Positions 23,106 through 31,051 of a DNA stretch of 42,177 nucleotides are shown here, one piece after another; position 1 is the stretch's first letter; the number at the start of each line of letters is the position of its first letter. The notes under the pieces are model-generated. The model searched no databases. It was given only the letters and a program-made list of their open reading frames with translations, and was not told the origin of the DNA. The position numbers and the translations under genes were made by a program. The DNA is from a virus: IMG/VR virus record IMGVR_UViG_3300024259_000073, positions 1 to 42,177 of that record. One strand, 5' to 3'.

Positions 23106-24194
23106 TTATTTTTCGTTAAGTTTATTAACTGCTGATAAGCCATCGTCTTTAAATGGAATACCAGCTAACTCTATATATGATGTTAAATCTTCAAAATCTT
23201 GTTCTGATATACCAGTAAAGTTTCCCTTTTGTTCTTGTTCTCTAAGCCATTCGTTGATACCACCTTTTAACCAAGGACTATTTGACCACCAACCTTCAAA
23301 AACTACTTCTTCAGGACCAACATAATAAATCTCACCTTTTGCGTGTGCTCTGTGAATGTGCATACCTTCTAGTCTTTTAAATAGGTCGTAACCCTTATCT
23401 TCTTGTTCTTGATTTTTCTTTTCTAAAGTATATCGTTTAGCAAAAGCCCAAGGATAATCCCAAGCAATCTTTTTATGTACTTGGTCATAATGGTCATAAA
23501 CTTTCCAATATTCACCATCAACATATCCGTAACACATTACCCAGTGATTATCTCTTGCCCAAGAAGGTTTGACATAATAGCCGTCTTGTGATGCCCAAGC
23601 ATACACTCCGACACCTACTGGTGAATACTTTAAGGCGTGTTTTATAGCACCTGCCATACCACCCATAATACCTGGAGTAATCCAATCGTGACCAAATTCC
23701 CATTCAGAAGACCATCTAGCCGCACTATTTAATAGTTCCGGTGTCATTGGGTTTGGTGAATTAAACTCCTCCCAAGAATTAGCATCTTCAAAAGGAAGTA
23801 AACTATATTCAAGATTACCGTCCCTACGCCAAGCCTCAGCTACTTTGTGTGGTGAACCACCACCTTGAGTAATGCCAGCTTGTACTCCAAGAAAACGTTC
23901 GGAATATTCTTGAGACTCACCATATTTAGCTTTCATTAAGGTTTGCTCACAATTCTCTGTACCATATACGGTACAGTGCATAGTATCGCCCCAGTCAAAC
24001 TTTTGGTATTCGGCCTCTGGTAGATAGGGGTCCCACTGACCGTTTTCTTTAATAACTTGTTTAGCGGCACCAAAGCGTTCCTCTAGTTGACCATCGCCAA
24101 ACATAAAGTCGTGGTCGTAATCAATCTTGACTCCTTTGAAACCGTGACCTTTCTTCTGTTTGAAAAGTCTGATTATTGCATAAATTAAATTCAT
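23106..24194 (-). CDS. Papain-like cysteine peptidase, candidate endolysin, 362 aa
   Basis: The second half of the core has DNHWVMCYGYVDGEYWKVYD (about 215-234), the His-containing strand pair typical of papain-fold (C1-like) peptidases. The N-terminal half has MHCTVYGTENC with Cys74 as the probable nucleophile. The first 12 residues are hydrophobic (MNLIYAIIRLF), perhaps a weak signal anchor. The C-terminal 90 residues are Trp/Glu-rich. It is next to a two-helix holin-like gene, so a cell-wall or lysis role is plausible. A virion maturation protease is the alternative. The residues are assigned by eye. Confidence 0.6.
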   Translation of the reverse strand: MNLIYAIIRLFKQKKGHGFKGVKIDYDHDFMFGDGQLEERFGAAKQVIKENGQWDPYLPEAEYQKFDWGDTMHCTVYGTENCEQTLMKAKYGESQEYSERFLGVQAGITQGGGSPHKVAEAWRRDGNLEYSLLPFEDANSWEEFNSPNPMTPELLNSAARWSSEWEFGHDWITPGIMGGMAGAIKHALKYSPVGVGVYAWASQDGYYVKPSWARDNHWVMCYGYVDGEYWKVYDHYDQVHKKIAWDYPWAFAKRYTLEKKNQEQEDKGYDLFKRLEGMHIHRAHAKGEIYYVGPEEVVFEGWWSNSPWLKGGINEWLREQEQKGNFTGISEQDFEDLTSYIELAGIPFKDDGLSAVNKLNEK

Positions 24195-24195
24195 A

Positions 24196-24279
24196 CTAAT
24201 ATTCGAAATAAATTATTAATCCCGTTACTATGATAGCTGTTGCTATCCATAGCCAAAATGTAGGTGCTTGTATTTTCAT
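24196..24279 (-). CDS. Single-pass membrane micropeptide, 27 aa
   Basis: ATG at 24279 opens a 27-codon frame (starting MKIQAPTFWLWIATAII and ending YFEY). It is essentially one hydrophobic helix with charged ends, and it stops one base before the start of the peptidase gene. The place in the lysis cassette suggests a small lysis accessory (holin or spanin-like). There is no SD, so translation is uncertain. Confidence 0.5.
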   Translation of the reverse strand: MKIQAPTFWLWIATAIIVTGLIIYFEY

Positions 24280-24301
24280 ACGCTTGTTTTTAAAAATAAG
24301 T

Positions 24302-24414
24302 GCCAACAGTTACCAGCTTGCCCATTACCTAATGGGGTAGGCTAGCGTGGGTGTAGTCCAAATGACCTCATCGCTTCTGTTATTGTTGGCGTGGGCAAGC
24401 GATTACCCCTAATA
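24302..24414 (-). ncRNA. Folded leader with mutually exclusive stems
   Basis: In 24280-24482 no gene is seen. On the plus strand CCCATT-ACCT-AATGGG (hairpin) lies among longer pairings: GCTTGCCCA (near 24318) with TGGGCAAGC (near 24393), GCCAACA (near 24302) with TGTTGGC (near 24385), and ATCGCTT (near 24370) with AAGCGAT. The first two pairings cross each other and the third competes with the first, so alternative folds or a pseudoknot are possible. On the minus strand this precedes the lysis cassette. Confidence 0.5.
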
Positions 24415-24439
24415 TATAATGTACAATAATTTTAGAAAT

Positions 24440-24473
24440 GGGGAGTCTAAATCGCTGTTTAGCTTTACTCCCC
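24440..24473 (-). terminator. Hairpin after the phosphoesterase gene, terminator candidate
   Basis: GGGGAGT-CTAAA, loop, TTTAG-(4)-ACTCCCC (24440-24473) forms a strong stem ten bases beyond the phosphoesterase stop in the minus direction. The sequence after it is AT-rich but has no clean T run, so it may be a weak terminator or an mRNA 3' stabiliser that separates the SD-rich cassette from the lysis genes. Confidence 0.55.
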
Positions 24474-24482
24474 AATGTGGTG

Positions 24483-25280
24483 TTACACGCTAGCGTGTAC
24501 CGACCACCTATCAGCACGAAGCTGAATTTTGGAACTACCGAGACTGGCAGGTGGATAGCCCTTCATTTGAGCGTAGGATTTGTCGTAGGTCAGGTATGCA
24601 CCTGATAGCACCACTAGGATGCGTCTGTCTTCGACAGTCCTGTTCCTGAGATTGACTCTCTGCCTGTGCATGGGCTCGATAGCCCTTGAGTGAACATGAC
24701 CCATGGCCACAACGTCTGCTTCAAAGAACATTGCAATATCCATCACCGCTTTCAGCTTAGTATGCTTAAAGCGTGAACCACTTGAACCATGAGTCGTGTA
24801 CATGGTGTAGTTCTGTTTCCCTACTCGGATGAGATGCCAAATGGCATAGCCCAGGTAAGGAACGTCAAGCATCTTACACATGATTTTGGTGATGTTCACA
24901 CCAGTGTTCTTTGTAATGCGGTTTTCGTGGTTTCCTTCGTGGATTCCGAGCAACAGTCCAGCTTCTGCTAGAGGTTTCAAGAGTTCAATCATGAACTCCA
25001 TCTGTCCTTGCGGATTGAGTTTCTGGTTGTATACGGAATCTCCGACTGAATCACGAAGTCCACATTCGATGAGGTCTCCCATAGCTACAACGTAGATATG
25101 GTGTTTAAGACAGTAGTCTAGCATTCCAGTAGCACGTTCAATGTCACACTGAGGATGACCGTAATGGACATCACCCCAGAAAACGATTGATGCGTACTCT
25201 TTCTTGCCAGGAGTCAGCACTTTCTGATTCAAACGAATCAGCTTACCAACTCTTTCGTTTCCAACGAGAGTTTTTTTCAA
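24483..25280 (-). CDS. Calcineurin-like metallophosphoesterase, 265 aa
   Basis: Motifs: GDVHYGH (36-42), GDLIE (68-72), GNHEN (116-120), a THG in the middle and GHVHS (about 190-195), the full two-metal site of the calcineurin-like family (phosphatases, nucleases of Mre11 type, cyclic-nucleotide phosphodiesterases). The start chosen is TTG at 25280, with GGGAGGG (25292-25286) five bases upstream; an upstream GTG at 25334 would overlap the HNH gene by 92 bases. It ends the SD-rich cassette. Substrate unknown: DNA ends, cap-like or cyclic nucleotides are all possible. Confidence 0.9.
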   Translation of the reverse strand: MKKTLVGNERVGKLIRLNQKVLTPGKKEYASIVFWGDVHYGHPQCDIERATGMLDYCLKHHIYVVAMGDLIECGLRDSVGDSVYNQKLNPQGQMEFMIELLKPLAEAGLLLGIHEGNHENRITKNTGVNITKIMCKMLDVPYLGYAIWHLIRVGKQNYTMYTTHGSSGSRFKHTKLKAVMDIAMFFEADVVAMGHVHSRAIEPMHRQRVNLRNRTVEDRRILVVLSGAYLTYDKSYAQMKGYPPASLGSSKIQLRADRWSVHASV

Positions 25281-25506
25281 GGATTCCCTCCCTGTGTAGA
25301 AAATGGAATAGCATCTTAAGGTATTCCCACTCACTTTGTTTATTGTGTAAGGGAATCAAGGTTTCCAATTTCTGGTGACATGCTCTACAAATGTAGATAC
25401 ATGGAATCATGCCTTCAAAATCTTTGAAGAACCTGCGTGGAAAGACGTGGTGTTTTGTCATGTTGCGGTTCTTGTGGCAACAAGGACATTGCTTCTTACG
25501 AGCCAT
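25243..25506 (-). CDS. Small HNH nuclease-like protein, 87 aa
   Basis: CPCCHKNRNMTKHHVFPRRFF followed by CRACHQKLE gives the zinc-stabilised HNH layout: two CxxC knuckles with a central His-His and a Phe/Arg-rich beta-hairpin. SD AAGGAG lies seven bases before the ATG. The C-terminus is basic and includes the SD of the phosphoesterase gene. It is freestanding and may nick DNA or act as a nuclease in DNA packaging or exclusion. It is the catalytic-looking member of a pair with the next gene upstream. Confidence 0.75.
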   Translation of the reverse strand: MARKKQCPCCHKNRNMTKHHVFPRRFFKDFEGMIPCIYICRACHQKLETLIPLHNKQSEWEYLKMLFHFLHREGILEKNSRWKRKSW

Positions 25507-25720
25507 TTTTACTCTCCTTGTACCATCTCAGGAACAAAGTGTAGTAGAATCGCCTACGCTTCTTGGTCAGGCTGTTTGATAGTCTGAACCAATCCTGCTT
25601 ACAGCAGGCACAAAGCATCATAGCGTTGTGTGGCTCTTTCCAGTACCTCTCGGGCAGAATTGGTGTCATATAAAGTCTATTCACCGTCCTCCTGCACCTT
25701 GGGCATCGGGTCGTTTTCAT
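25496..25720 (-). CDS. Degenerate HNH-like zinc protein, 74 aa
   Basis: The protein has CPRCRRTVN...LPERYWKEP...CACCKQDWFRLSN, the same spacing as the neighbouring 87-aa HNH protein (CPCC...FPRRFFKDF...CRACHQKLETL), but the central His-His is replaced by Met-Thr. It is therefore probably a paralogue that keeps the zinc fold and has lost the nuclease site. SD GGGAGG precedes the ATG. It overlaps the gene before it by 44 bases and the HNH gene by 11. Confidence 0.7.
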   Translation of the reverse strand: MKTTRCPRCRRTVNRLYMTPILPERYWKEPHNAMMLCACCKQDWFRLSNSLTKKRRRFYYTLFLRWYKESKNGS

Positions 25721-25868
25721 TGTTTACCTCCCTGGTATCAATGTATACACCTTTCTTTGTGTTCCAAGCGAACTCAGTCATAGGAATCAGAGTCTCTGTC
25801 TTCCTATCATAAACCAAGTGATAAAATTCCGTCACTCGATACAACATGTACCTAGGTGTTATCTTCAC
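25677..25868 (-). CDS. Small protein, 63 aa, GTG start, paralogue of 25852-25989
   Basis: The GTG at 25868 is chosen because AGGAGG lies six bases upstream; an ATG at 25931 has no leader. The product contains YMLYRVTEFYHLVYDRKTET and then FAWNTKKG. This resembles the 45-aa product of the preceding gene (YEFICYQLDF, VVYDRKLKII, FIWDKE), so the two appear to be tandem paralogues. Beta-rich; no known function. Confidence 0.62.
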   Translation of the reverse strand: MKITPRYMLYRVTEFYHLVYDRKTETLIPMTEFAWNTKKGVYIDTREVNNENDPMPKVQEDGE

Positions 25869-25989
25869 CTCCGACCTCCTTGTCCCAAATGAAACGAGGA
25901 AAACGTCTGATGATTTTGAGCTTACGGTCATAGACCACAGCCACCGGAATGAAATCTAACTGGTAGCAAATGAACTCATACCTTGTCAT
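25852..25989 (-). CDS. Small protein, 45 aa, SD-led
   Basis: A short frame with a perfect SD (AGGAGG, five bases before the ATG). The product starts MTRYEFICYQLDFIPV and includes VVYDRKLKIIRRF. It overlaps both neighbours and is part of the compact, SD-led cassette. It is probably a paralogue of the following 63-aa protein. Function unknown. Confidence 0.6.
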   Translation of the reverse strand: MTRYEFICYQLDFIPVAVVYDRKLKIIRRFPRFIWDKEVGGEDNT

Positions 25990-26254
25990 GTTTACCTCCT
26001 ATCAGTCGCCTGATTTTTACAATCGCACCAAGAGGAATTATCTCATAACTTGAGCTATCAAGTACTTTGTCTGCTTTGACAGAGATTGATGGCAAAAGCC
26101 AAAGATGTGTCCTGGTCTTCTTGTAAAGCCAGCCAGATGAAAGATAAACAGTTTGTTCTTCTGTCTCGAGCTTTTTATCAAGCTCATCGTGGCTAGTCCA
26201 ACCAGCATCGCTGGAAATGTCCTGCCATTCGACTTCAACAAGTTTCAGTTTCAA
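25976..26254 (-). CDS. Small phage protein, 92 aa, TTG start
   Basis: Start TTG at 26254 with the strong SD AAGGAGGTGA three bases upstream. The product begins MKLKLVEVEWQDISSDAGW and has the pattern W-x-D, SSGWLYKKT and IPLGAIVKIRRL. This is a small beta-rich type seen in many phages without assigned function. It is the first gene of the SD-rich cassette. Confidence 0.7.
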   Translation of the reverse strand: MKLKLVEVEWQDISSDAGWTSHDELDKKLETEEQTVYLSSGWLYKKTRTHLWLLPSISVKADKVLDSSSYEIIPLGAIVKIRRLIGGKHDKV

Positions 26255-26280
26255 TGTTCACCTCCTTATATTGTAATGAA

Positions 26281-26514
26281 CTATAAATGATTTTTTAAAT
26301 AATCTACAAATACTGGTACTAAAACTATAACAACAACTGCAATAGCTCCTGATGCAAAAGCCCACTTGATTTTCAGTTCTTTAACACTACCATTAGTTTC
26401 TTTCATGTGTGTTTTCATTTCTGTATGCACCTTATCGTTGGTTTTAAACTTTTCTTCTATAAGTTCTTTCAGGCCATCCATTTTGGCTGATAATATTCGT
26501 TCTTGTGGGCTCAT
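26281..26514 (-). CDS. XhlA-like coiled-coil membrane protein, 77 aa (second holin candidate)
   Basis: An N-terminal coiled-coil region (about 1-48, with KMDGLKELIEEKFKTNDKVH) is followed by a single membrane helix (WAFASGAIAVVVIVLVPVFV, about 51-70) and a short basic end. This is the layout of XhlA-type lysis proteins. It may work with the two-helix holin at 22901-23104. Alternatively it is a membrane-anchored virion or exclusion protein. Confidence 0.62.
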   Translation of the reverse strand: MSPQERILSAKMDGLKELIEEKFKTNDKVHTEMKTHMKETNGSVKELKIKWAFASGAIAVVVIVLVPVFVDYLKNHL

Positions 26515-26538
26515 AAACTATGTTATTAATTATTGTAT

Positions 26539-27795
26539 TTATGTGATTACTACTCCTATTACTTGTCCAGATGCAGCAGGTTCTGTGTACTTGATATAAG
26601 CTACTGTTCTGTATTCTGGGTAGTTATGTTTTGTTGTGTTATTACTTATTGTTGCTACTGTTGATTGATTTACAGCGGCAGTTGTTCCGATTGTCCAAAC
26701 GTGAGTATGTAGCCACCAAGATAATGGAAAAGAGAATCCTCTCCTTACTGTGTCCATTGTTGGTGCAGCTTGCATTGATGTAGGATGGTCGTGAGCTGTT
26801 TGTGTATGAGTATGAGTGTTAGCTGTATGGTCGTGTTGGTCTGTTCCACCAGTATCTCCAAGCTCTCCATCTACTGTAGTTACTTCCAAGAACTTCTCTT
26901 GCATAGCAGTATATTCTGCCCAGTTTGTAGGTATATCTGCTTTAGCTCCTAGCCATAATCCTATAATACCATCTGGTAAATCATCTCCACCTGTCTCATT
27001 TTGTATTGTGAATATCCTTTTATATGGTGGTCTGCCATCTTCTGTACCATCTAGTGTTACTGTAGCATCTTGATTTACAGCTGTTGCTGCATTTAGGTTT
27101 ACCAAATGAGTATGACCTTTAGGATTTGAATAATCACCAGTACCAGTTCCTAATGCAGAACCTACTGATGTACCAGATGCAGTTGAAGTGTGACCGTGAG
27201 CATCTTGAGTATGAGTATGGGCTACTGTTGTATGGTTGTGGGCTTCCAAAGGATTAGCAGGTGAATTGTCTGAAGCATCGGCTGCTGCACCTGCACCTAC
27301 TAACCATTTATTATCAAGTATCTTTGTCCAACTAGCTGGTAGTGTTGCGTTATCAAAGAACGCTACTCCGTCATCTGGTACATCATCTGTACCATTTGAT
27401 TTTATAAATATTACTTTTCTACCAGTTAAGTCATTAGCAGTAGTGTTTACATCAAGAACAGTTGTTTGGTTAGTAGCAGTTGCAGTTGCTGAATTAACTT
27501 GATTATGCGTATGTGCTTTTGTGGAAAATTTTGCAGTACCAGCACCAGCAGGTTTACCTGATTCTGTATCTGCTGCACCAGTTACAGTATGTAAATGACT
27601 ATCTTGTGTATGGTTATGAGCAGGAGATGCGTGGTCGTGAGTTGTCTGTCCACCAGTAGCATTTGGTTCTACACCAGATGCTGCACCAAGAATATACTTC
27701 CCATCTAAAGTAGTTTCTCTACTGTAATTAGTTAGTGCAGTAACTTCAGCATTCGTGCCATTCCACAGCAATATTACATTATTTGGAACTGCCAT
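26539..27795 (-). CDS. His-rich repeat tail protein, 418 aa
   Basis: Three tandem units, each starting with an IxLW...W / KFLxGA-like part and ending in a His cluster: HDHASPAHNHTQDSHLH (about 53-69), HNHTTVAHTHTQDAHGH (about 187-203) and HDHTANTHTHTQTAHDH (about 322-338). Alternating His in beta-solenoid fibres bind iron or zinc ions, as known from phage tail-tip and fibre needles. The protein is probably a tail fibre or tip. SD AAAGGAGG lies upstream within the previous gene, which it overlaps by 17 bases. Confidence 0.75.
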   Translation of the reverse strand: MAVPNNVILLWNGTNAEVTALTNYSRETTLDGKYILGAASGVEPNATGGQTTHDHASPAHNHTQDSHLHTVTGAADTESGKPAGAGTAKFSTKAHTHNQVNSATATATNQTTVLDVNTTANDLTGRKVIFIKSNGTDDVPDDGVAFFDNATLPASWTKILDNKWLVGAGAAADASDNSPANPLEAHNHTTVAHTHTQDAHGHTSTASGTSVGSALGTGTGDYSNPKGHTHLVNLNAATAVNQDATVTLDGTEDGRPPYKRIFTIQNETGGDDLPDGIIGLWLGAKADIPTNWAEYTAMQEKFLEVTTVDGELGDTGGTDQHDHTANTHTHTQTAHDHPTSMQAAPTMDTVRRGFSFPLSWWLHTHVWTIGTTAAVNQSTVATISNNTTKHNYPEYRTVAYIKYTEPAASGQVIGVVIT

Positions 27796-28009
27796 TTTTG
27801 AATGCCTCCTTTAATTGAAAATCTGCTGCATACATCCTACCTAACAGATACAGCAAGTCTCCATAACTTCTTGATTCACTTTTAAAAAGAACCTTACCCT
27901 CTAACCATCTGACATCTAAATAGAAATCAGTCACACCTTCGTATCCGACTTCTTTACCTCCTAATACCTTTTCTTCTTTCTTATTTTCTGCCTTGATTAT
28001 AATTTTCAT
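27779..28009 (-). CDS. Small protein, 76 aa, between fibre genes
   Basis: Start ATG at 28009, just behind the stop of the 918-aa gene; a longer frame reaches into that gene without a leader. The product (MKIIIKAENKK...) is beta/alpha mixed and acidic-basic balanced. Its late coding sequence holds the SD of the following gene. Position between two fibre genes suggests a fibre chaperone or small structural protein; unproven. Confidence 0.65.
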   Translation of the reverse strand: MKIIIKAENKKEEKVLGGKEVGYEGVTDFYLDVRWLEGKVLFKSESRSYGDLLYLLGRMYAADFQLKEAFKNGSSK

Positions 28010-28010
28010 A

Positions 28011-30767
28011 TTAGTCAAAGTCCCAATCAATTCTTAAATGATATTGTTTTGGTGTTGAACTTGGTGTTGCATCAAACTGTAGATAGATAGCTTTACCAGC
28101 AGCTATAGTCGCATCATCAAATCCTGATGTTATTGTTTTCTTACCACTTGTAGTGTCTATAATATCTATTACTGTTGCTCCAGTTAATGCTTGAAAGTCA
28201 TCAGCCCATTTAAGGTCAGCATTTATATCGTCAGTTGTATCTATCTCAACTTGTATTTTTGTTATTGTAAGGTCAGCTAATGCCCAGCCTATAAATACTT
28301 GTGGTGTAAGACCATAAACTGTTGCTGGGTCTATAACACTAATCTGCCATTGTTTTGTTTCTCCCTTTATATTTCCAAATGTTGGTGTTGCTCCTGAAAC
28401 TACTGATTGGTCTAATGCCTTTACATCTGCAAGACTAGTACATTCTGAATCCATCAATGCTCCAGCAGAAGTTACATTTGCTGTATCAGTTACATCTGCT
28501 CCATCTTCTACATTCAAATCACTTCTAACTTCAGAATATTCTCTACCTTCTAAACCATTAGCTGTGAATTTTGCATAATCATTATCAGCAGCATCAGCAT
28601 CATCAACCTCTACAAGATTATTATCTGCTATTCCAATAGTTTGTTGTGCTAATACATCAGTACCTATAACTAAACTTAATTCAGTAGGTGTAACACTATG
28701 AGGATTACCAGATGATAGTTGTGAATGGTCATAAGCTGTTTTGGCGTGAGCAACAGTTAAGGTATTTGTTCCGTCTGTTATATTTCTTGATAGATGTAAG
28801 TCTCTCCAAAGATAAGATGAACCACCTAAGTCTTTTTGTGTTGATGCTTGTGGATATAAATCAGAACCATCCCAATTCAAAGAATTTGATGCAGCAACTA
28901 AAGTTATCTTAGTATCTGTAATAATATTACGACTACCTGTCATAATAATATCTTCAGAAAGATTTAAACCTTTAGCTGTTAAATCAAAGTTACCTACATC
29001 CCAATTAGCAGTAAGAGGTGTTGTACCATCTTTATTTATCATTAACCCAAGGTCAACATCAACATCTGCCATTGTAATTGTTCTTGTGTTTGCAGCAGTA
29101 ATTGAACCTGCATCAAAGTCTATAATTCTATCTACTTGGTCAGCATCAAATATTTTAAACTGGTTATCTGAAAATTCTGTTGTTGTTCCACTTGCTCCAC
29201 CAGTAGCTGTAGCAGGTGTCTGTCCTCGTAAATCTACAGTAGAATGATGAACCCAAGTACCACTAGATTGTCTTAATGTCATTCTACAAATAAGAAATCC
29301 TGTAGAACTTTCAAGATTAAACTCTCTTGGCATTGTCAGAACATCATAACCATCTACGTCTCCTTGAGCATCTGCAAGGTTATTATATGAACCGTTTGGT
29401 AAATTACACATAACTGGTGCATATTCTCCACCCTTATTTGCTACACCCCAAAATACTAGATTGTAATATTTGTTATTAAGAGTTGCACTTTGTGCATCAT
29501 CTATAATACTAGCTAGGTCATTTATATCATCATAAGGACCACCATTATCTGCGTGTTGATTTACAACATGAATATCGTCTGTAACAGTATCTTTGGCAGC
29601 GTAATTATGTTTGTGCATTTGGAAAATAACACCAGCAGTTGCTTTGAAATGATACACTCCACCACCTGCATCATATAAATATGTACCACCATCTCCATCT
29701 GGACCTACTCCTGAAAAGTAATAAGCTCCATCTCGTCTTGACCTTTCGGCTATGTGAGCAAGATGGCCCATGTTATCAGTACCAACTAAATGGTCATTCC
29801 AATTCTGGTTAATATAAACACCATCACTCTGTACATAAGTAGCACTAGGTACTAGGAAATAAGATACTTTAATATGCTCTGTCGCAGGCCATCCTGTAGT
29901 AGATACTTGTAGCTTTGAAGTATCAGATTGTAGTATATAAACATAATTACTCTTTGGTACGCTATCTGTTCCATCATCTATACCATCTGGTGTACTTGTC
30001 CCAGATGTTGCATAAGGCATTGTAATAACTGTATTGCCACTAGAAAATTGACAAGTAAGGTCTCCACTTACTGCATTGGTTAGTGTTGCTGTGACTGTTG
30101 TTCCATTAGAAGTAAGTAGACAATTAAAGCTCTCTCTAAAAGTACCGTTGACTAAAGCTCTGTCTACCCATGCCTCATTAGCTTTATATATATGACTTTT
30201 ATCTGGAAAGTGAACCATATTAATATATATTTCACCCTCACCATTATTGTCTCTTTGAACGTGTCCAACTACCACAATATAATAAGTGTCTGAATCTGGT
30301 AATGTATTTTGTACTGCACCAGCAGTTGTTCCGCTTAAATATAAAGTATCACCATCAGAAAATGAACTTGTATCTAAACCTCTAACTATCCCAGCAGTAT
30401 TTATATATCCAAGTTGTCCACTTGATATAGCTTCTGTAGCCATACCAATAGCTCTAAAATTAGAAGCAGCATTAGCTTGTGCTTTAGCAATAGTAACATT
30501 TGTTCCATCAGCTCCAGTAACATAAACTACATCTCCGTCTGCTATATTTTCATCAGCCTTAACTCTTATTACAAATTCTTGACCAACCTGAAGTTTTACA
30601 TTACCACCTTTTAAATCTACTTCAAGACCACCAGAATCATCATCCCAATGCATTCTGCCTTCTGCATGGTCTGGTGTAGCGTCTGTCTTAAAATCAATAA
30701 ACTCTACCGGATTTGATAGACCTACATCGTCAAAGTTACCTGTAAATGGATTGAATTTATATTCCAT
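28011..30767 (-). CDS. Large tail fibre protein, 918 aa
   Basis: Starts MEYKFNPFTGNFDDVG, a beginning common in phage fibres. Residues 60-190 contain a domain of the same style as the 573-aa fibre (GDVVYVTGADGTNVTIAKAQ, DGDTLYLSGTTAG). Residues about 200-500 form an unassigned, receptor-facing part. From 540 on there are short repeats such as TITMADVDVDLG, KTAYDHSQLSSGNPHSVT and TADxxANVTSAGALMDSEC, typical of trimeric fibre shafts. Beta-rich throughout. The ATG overlaps the previous stop (TAATG). It is likely the main host-recognition protein. Confidence 0.8.
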   Translation of the reverse strand: MEYKFNPFTGNFDDVGLSNPVEFIDFKTDATPDHAEGRMHWDDDSGGLEVDLKGGNVKLQVGQEFVIRVKADENIADGDVVYVTGADGTNVTIAKAQANAASNFRAIGMATEAISSGQLGYINTAGIVRGLDTSSFSDGDTLYLSGTTAGAVQNTLPDSDTYYIVVVGHVQRDNNGEGEIYINMVHFPDKSHIYKANEAWVDRALVNGTFRESFNCLLTSNGTTVTATLTNAVSGDLTCQFSSGNTVITMPYATSGTSTPDGIDDGTDSVPKSNYVYILQSDTSKLQVSTTGWPATEHIKVSYFLVPSATYVQSDGVYINQNWNDHLVGTDNMGHLAHIAERSRRDGAYYFSGVGPDGDGGTYLYDAGGGVYHFKATAGVIFQMHKHNYAAKDTVTDDIHVVNQHADNGGPYDDINDLASIIDDAQSATLNNKYYNLVFWGVANKGGEYAPVMCNLPNGSYNNLADAQGDVDGYDVLTMPREFNLESSTGFLICRMTLRQSSGTWVHHSTVDLRGQTPATATGGASGTTTEFSDNQFKIFDADQVDRIIDFDAGSITAANTRTITMADVDVDLGLMINKDGTTPLTANWDVGNFDLTAKGLNLSEDIIMTGSRNIITDTKITLVAASNSLNWDGSDLYPQASTQKDLGGSSYLWRDLHLSRNITDGTNTLTVAHAKTAYDHSQLSSGNPHSVTPTELSLVIGTDVLAQQTIGIADNNLVEVDDADAADNDYAKFTANGLEGREYSEVRSDLNVEDGADVTDTANVTSAGALMDSECTSLADVKALDQSVVSGATPTFGNIKGETKQWQISVIDPATVYGLTPQVFIGWALADLTITKIQVEIDTTDDINADLKWADDFQALTGATVIDIIDTTSGKKTITSGFDDATIAAGKAIYLQFDATPSSTPKQYHLRIDWDFD

Positions 30768-31051
30768 TATGTCTTAGTTACTGTACTTAATTTATCATCA
30801 GCGTTGTAAGCTAAAGTCAAAGTAGCGACTAGTGTACCACCCGCTCCTCCGTCTTTATAAACAACAGTTTCAATTTCACCTGCACCATCACCAGCCGCTA
30901 CATAAGTAATAGCTATGTAATCATGGTCAGGTATGTCCATACCGGGTAAATCTACATCGACTTCACCGTCCCAGGCAACCCAACGCTTATTGGTATCGTC
31001 CCAGATGAAAACTGCTTTCTTATCTATATTTTTTAAACTAGGTGCTGCCAT
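30767..31051 (-). CDS. Small virion protein, 94 aa
   Basis: The start chosen is the ATG at 31051 (MAAPSLKN), which overlaps the previous stop (TAATG); six codons upstream are also open. The sequence has KKAVFIWDDTNKRWVAWDG, then acidic beta strands. It looks like a short fibre or baseplate component. Tight coupling to the 918-aa fibre suggests they assemble together. Confidence 0.66.
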   Translation of the reverse strand: MAAPSLKNIDKKAVFIWDDTNKRWVAWDGEVDVDLPGMDIPDHDYIAITYVAAGDGAGEIETVVYKDGGAGGTLVATLTLAYNADDKLSTVTKT

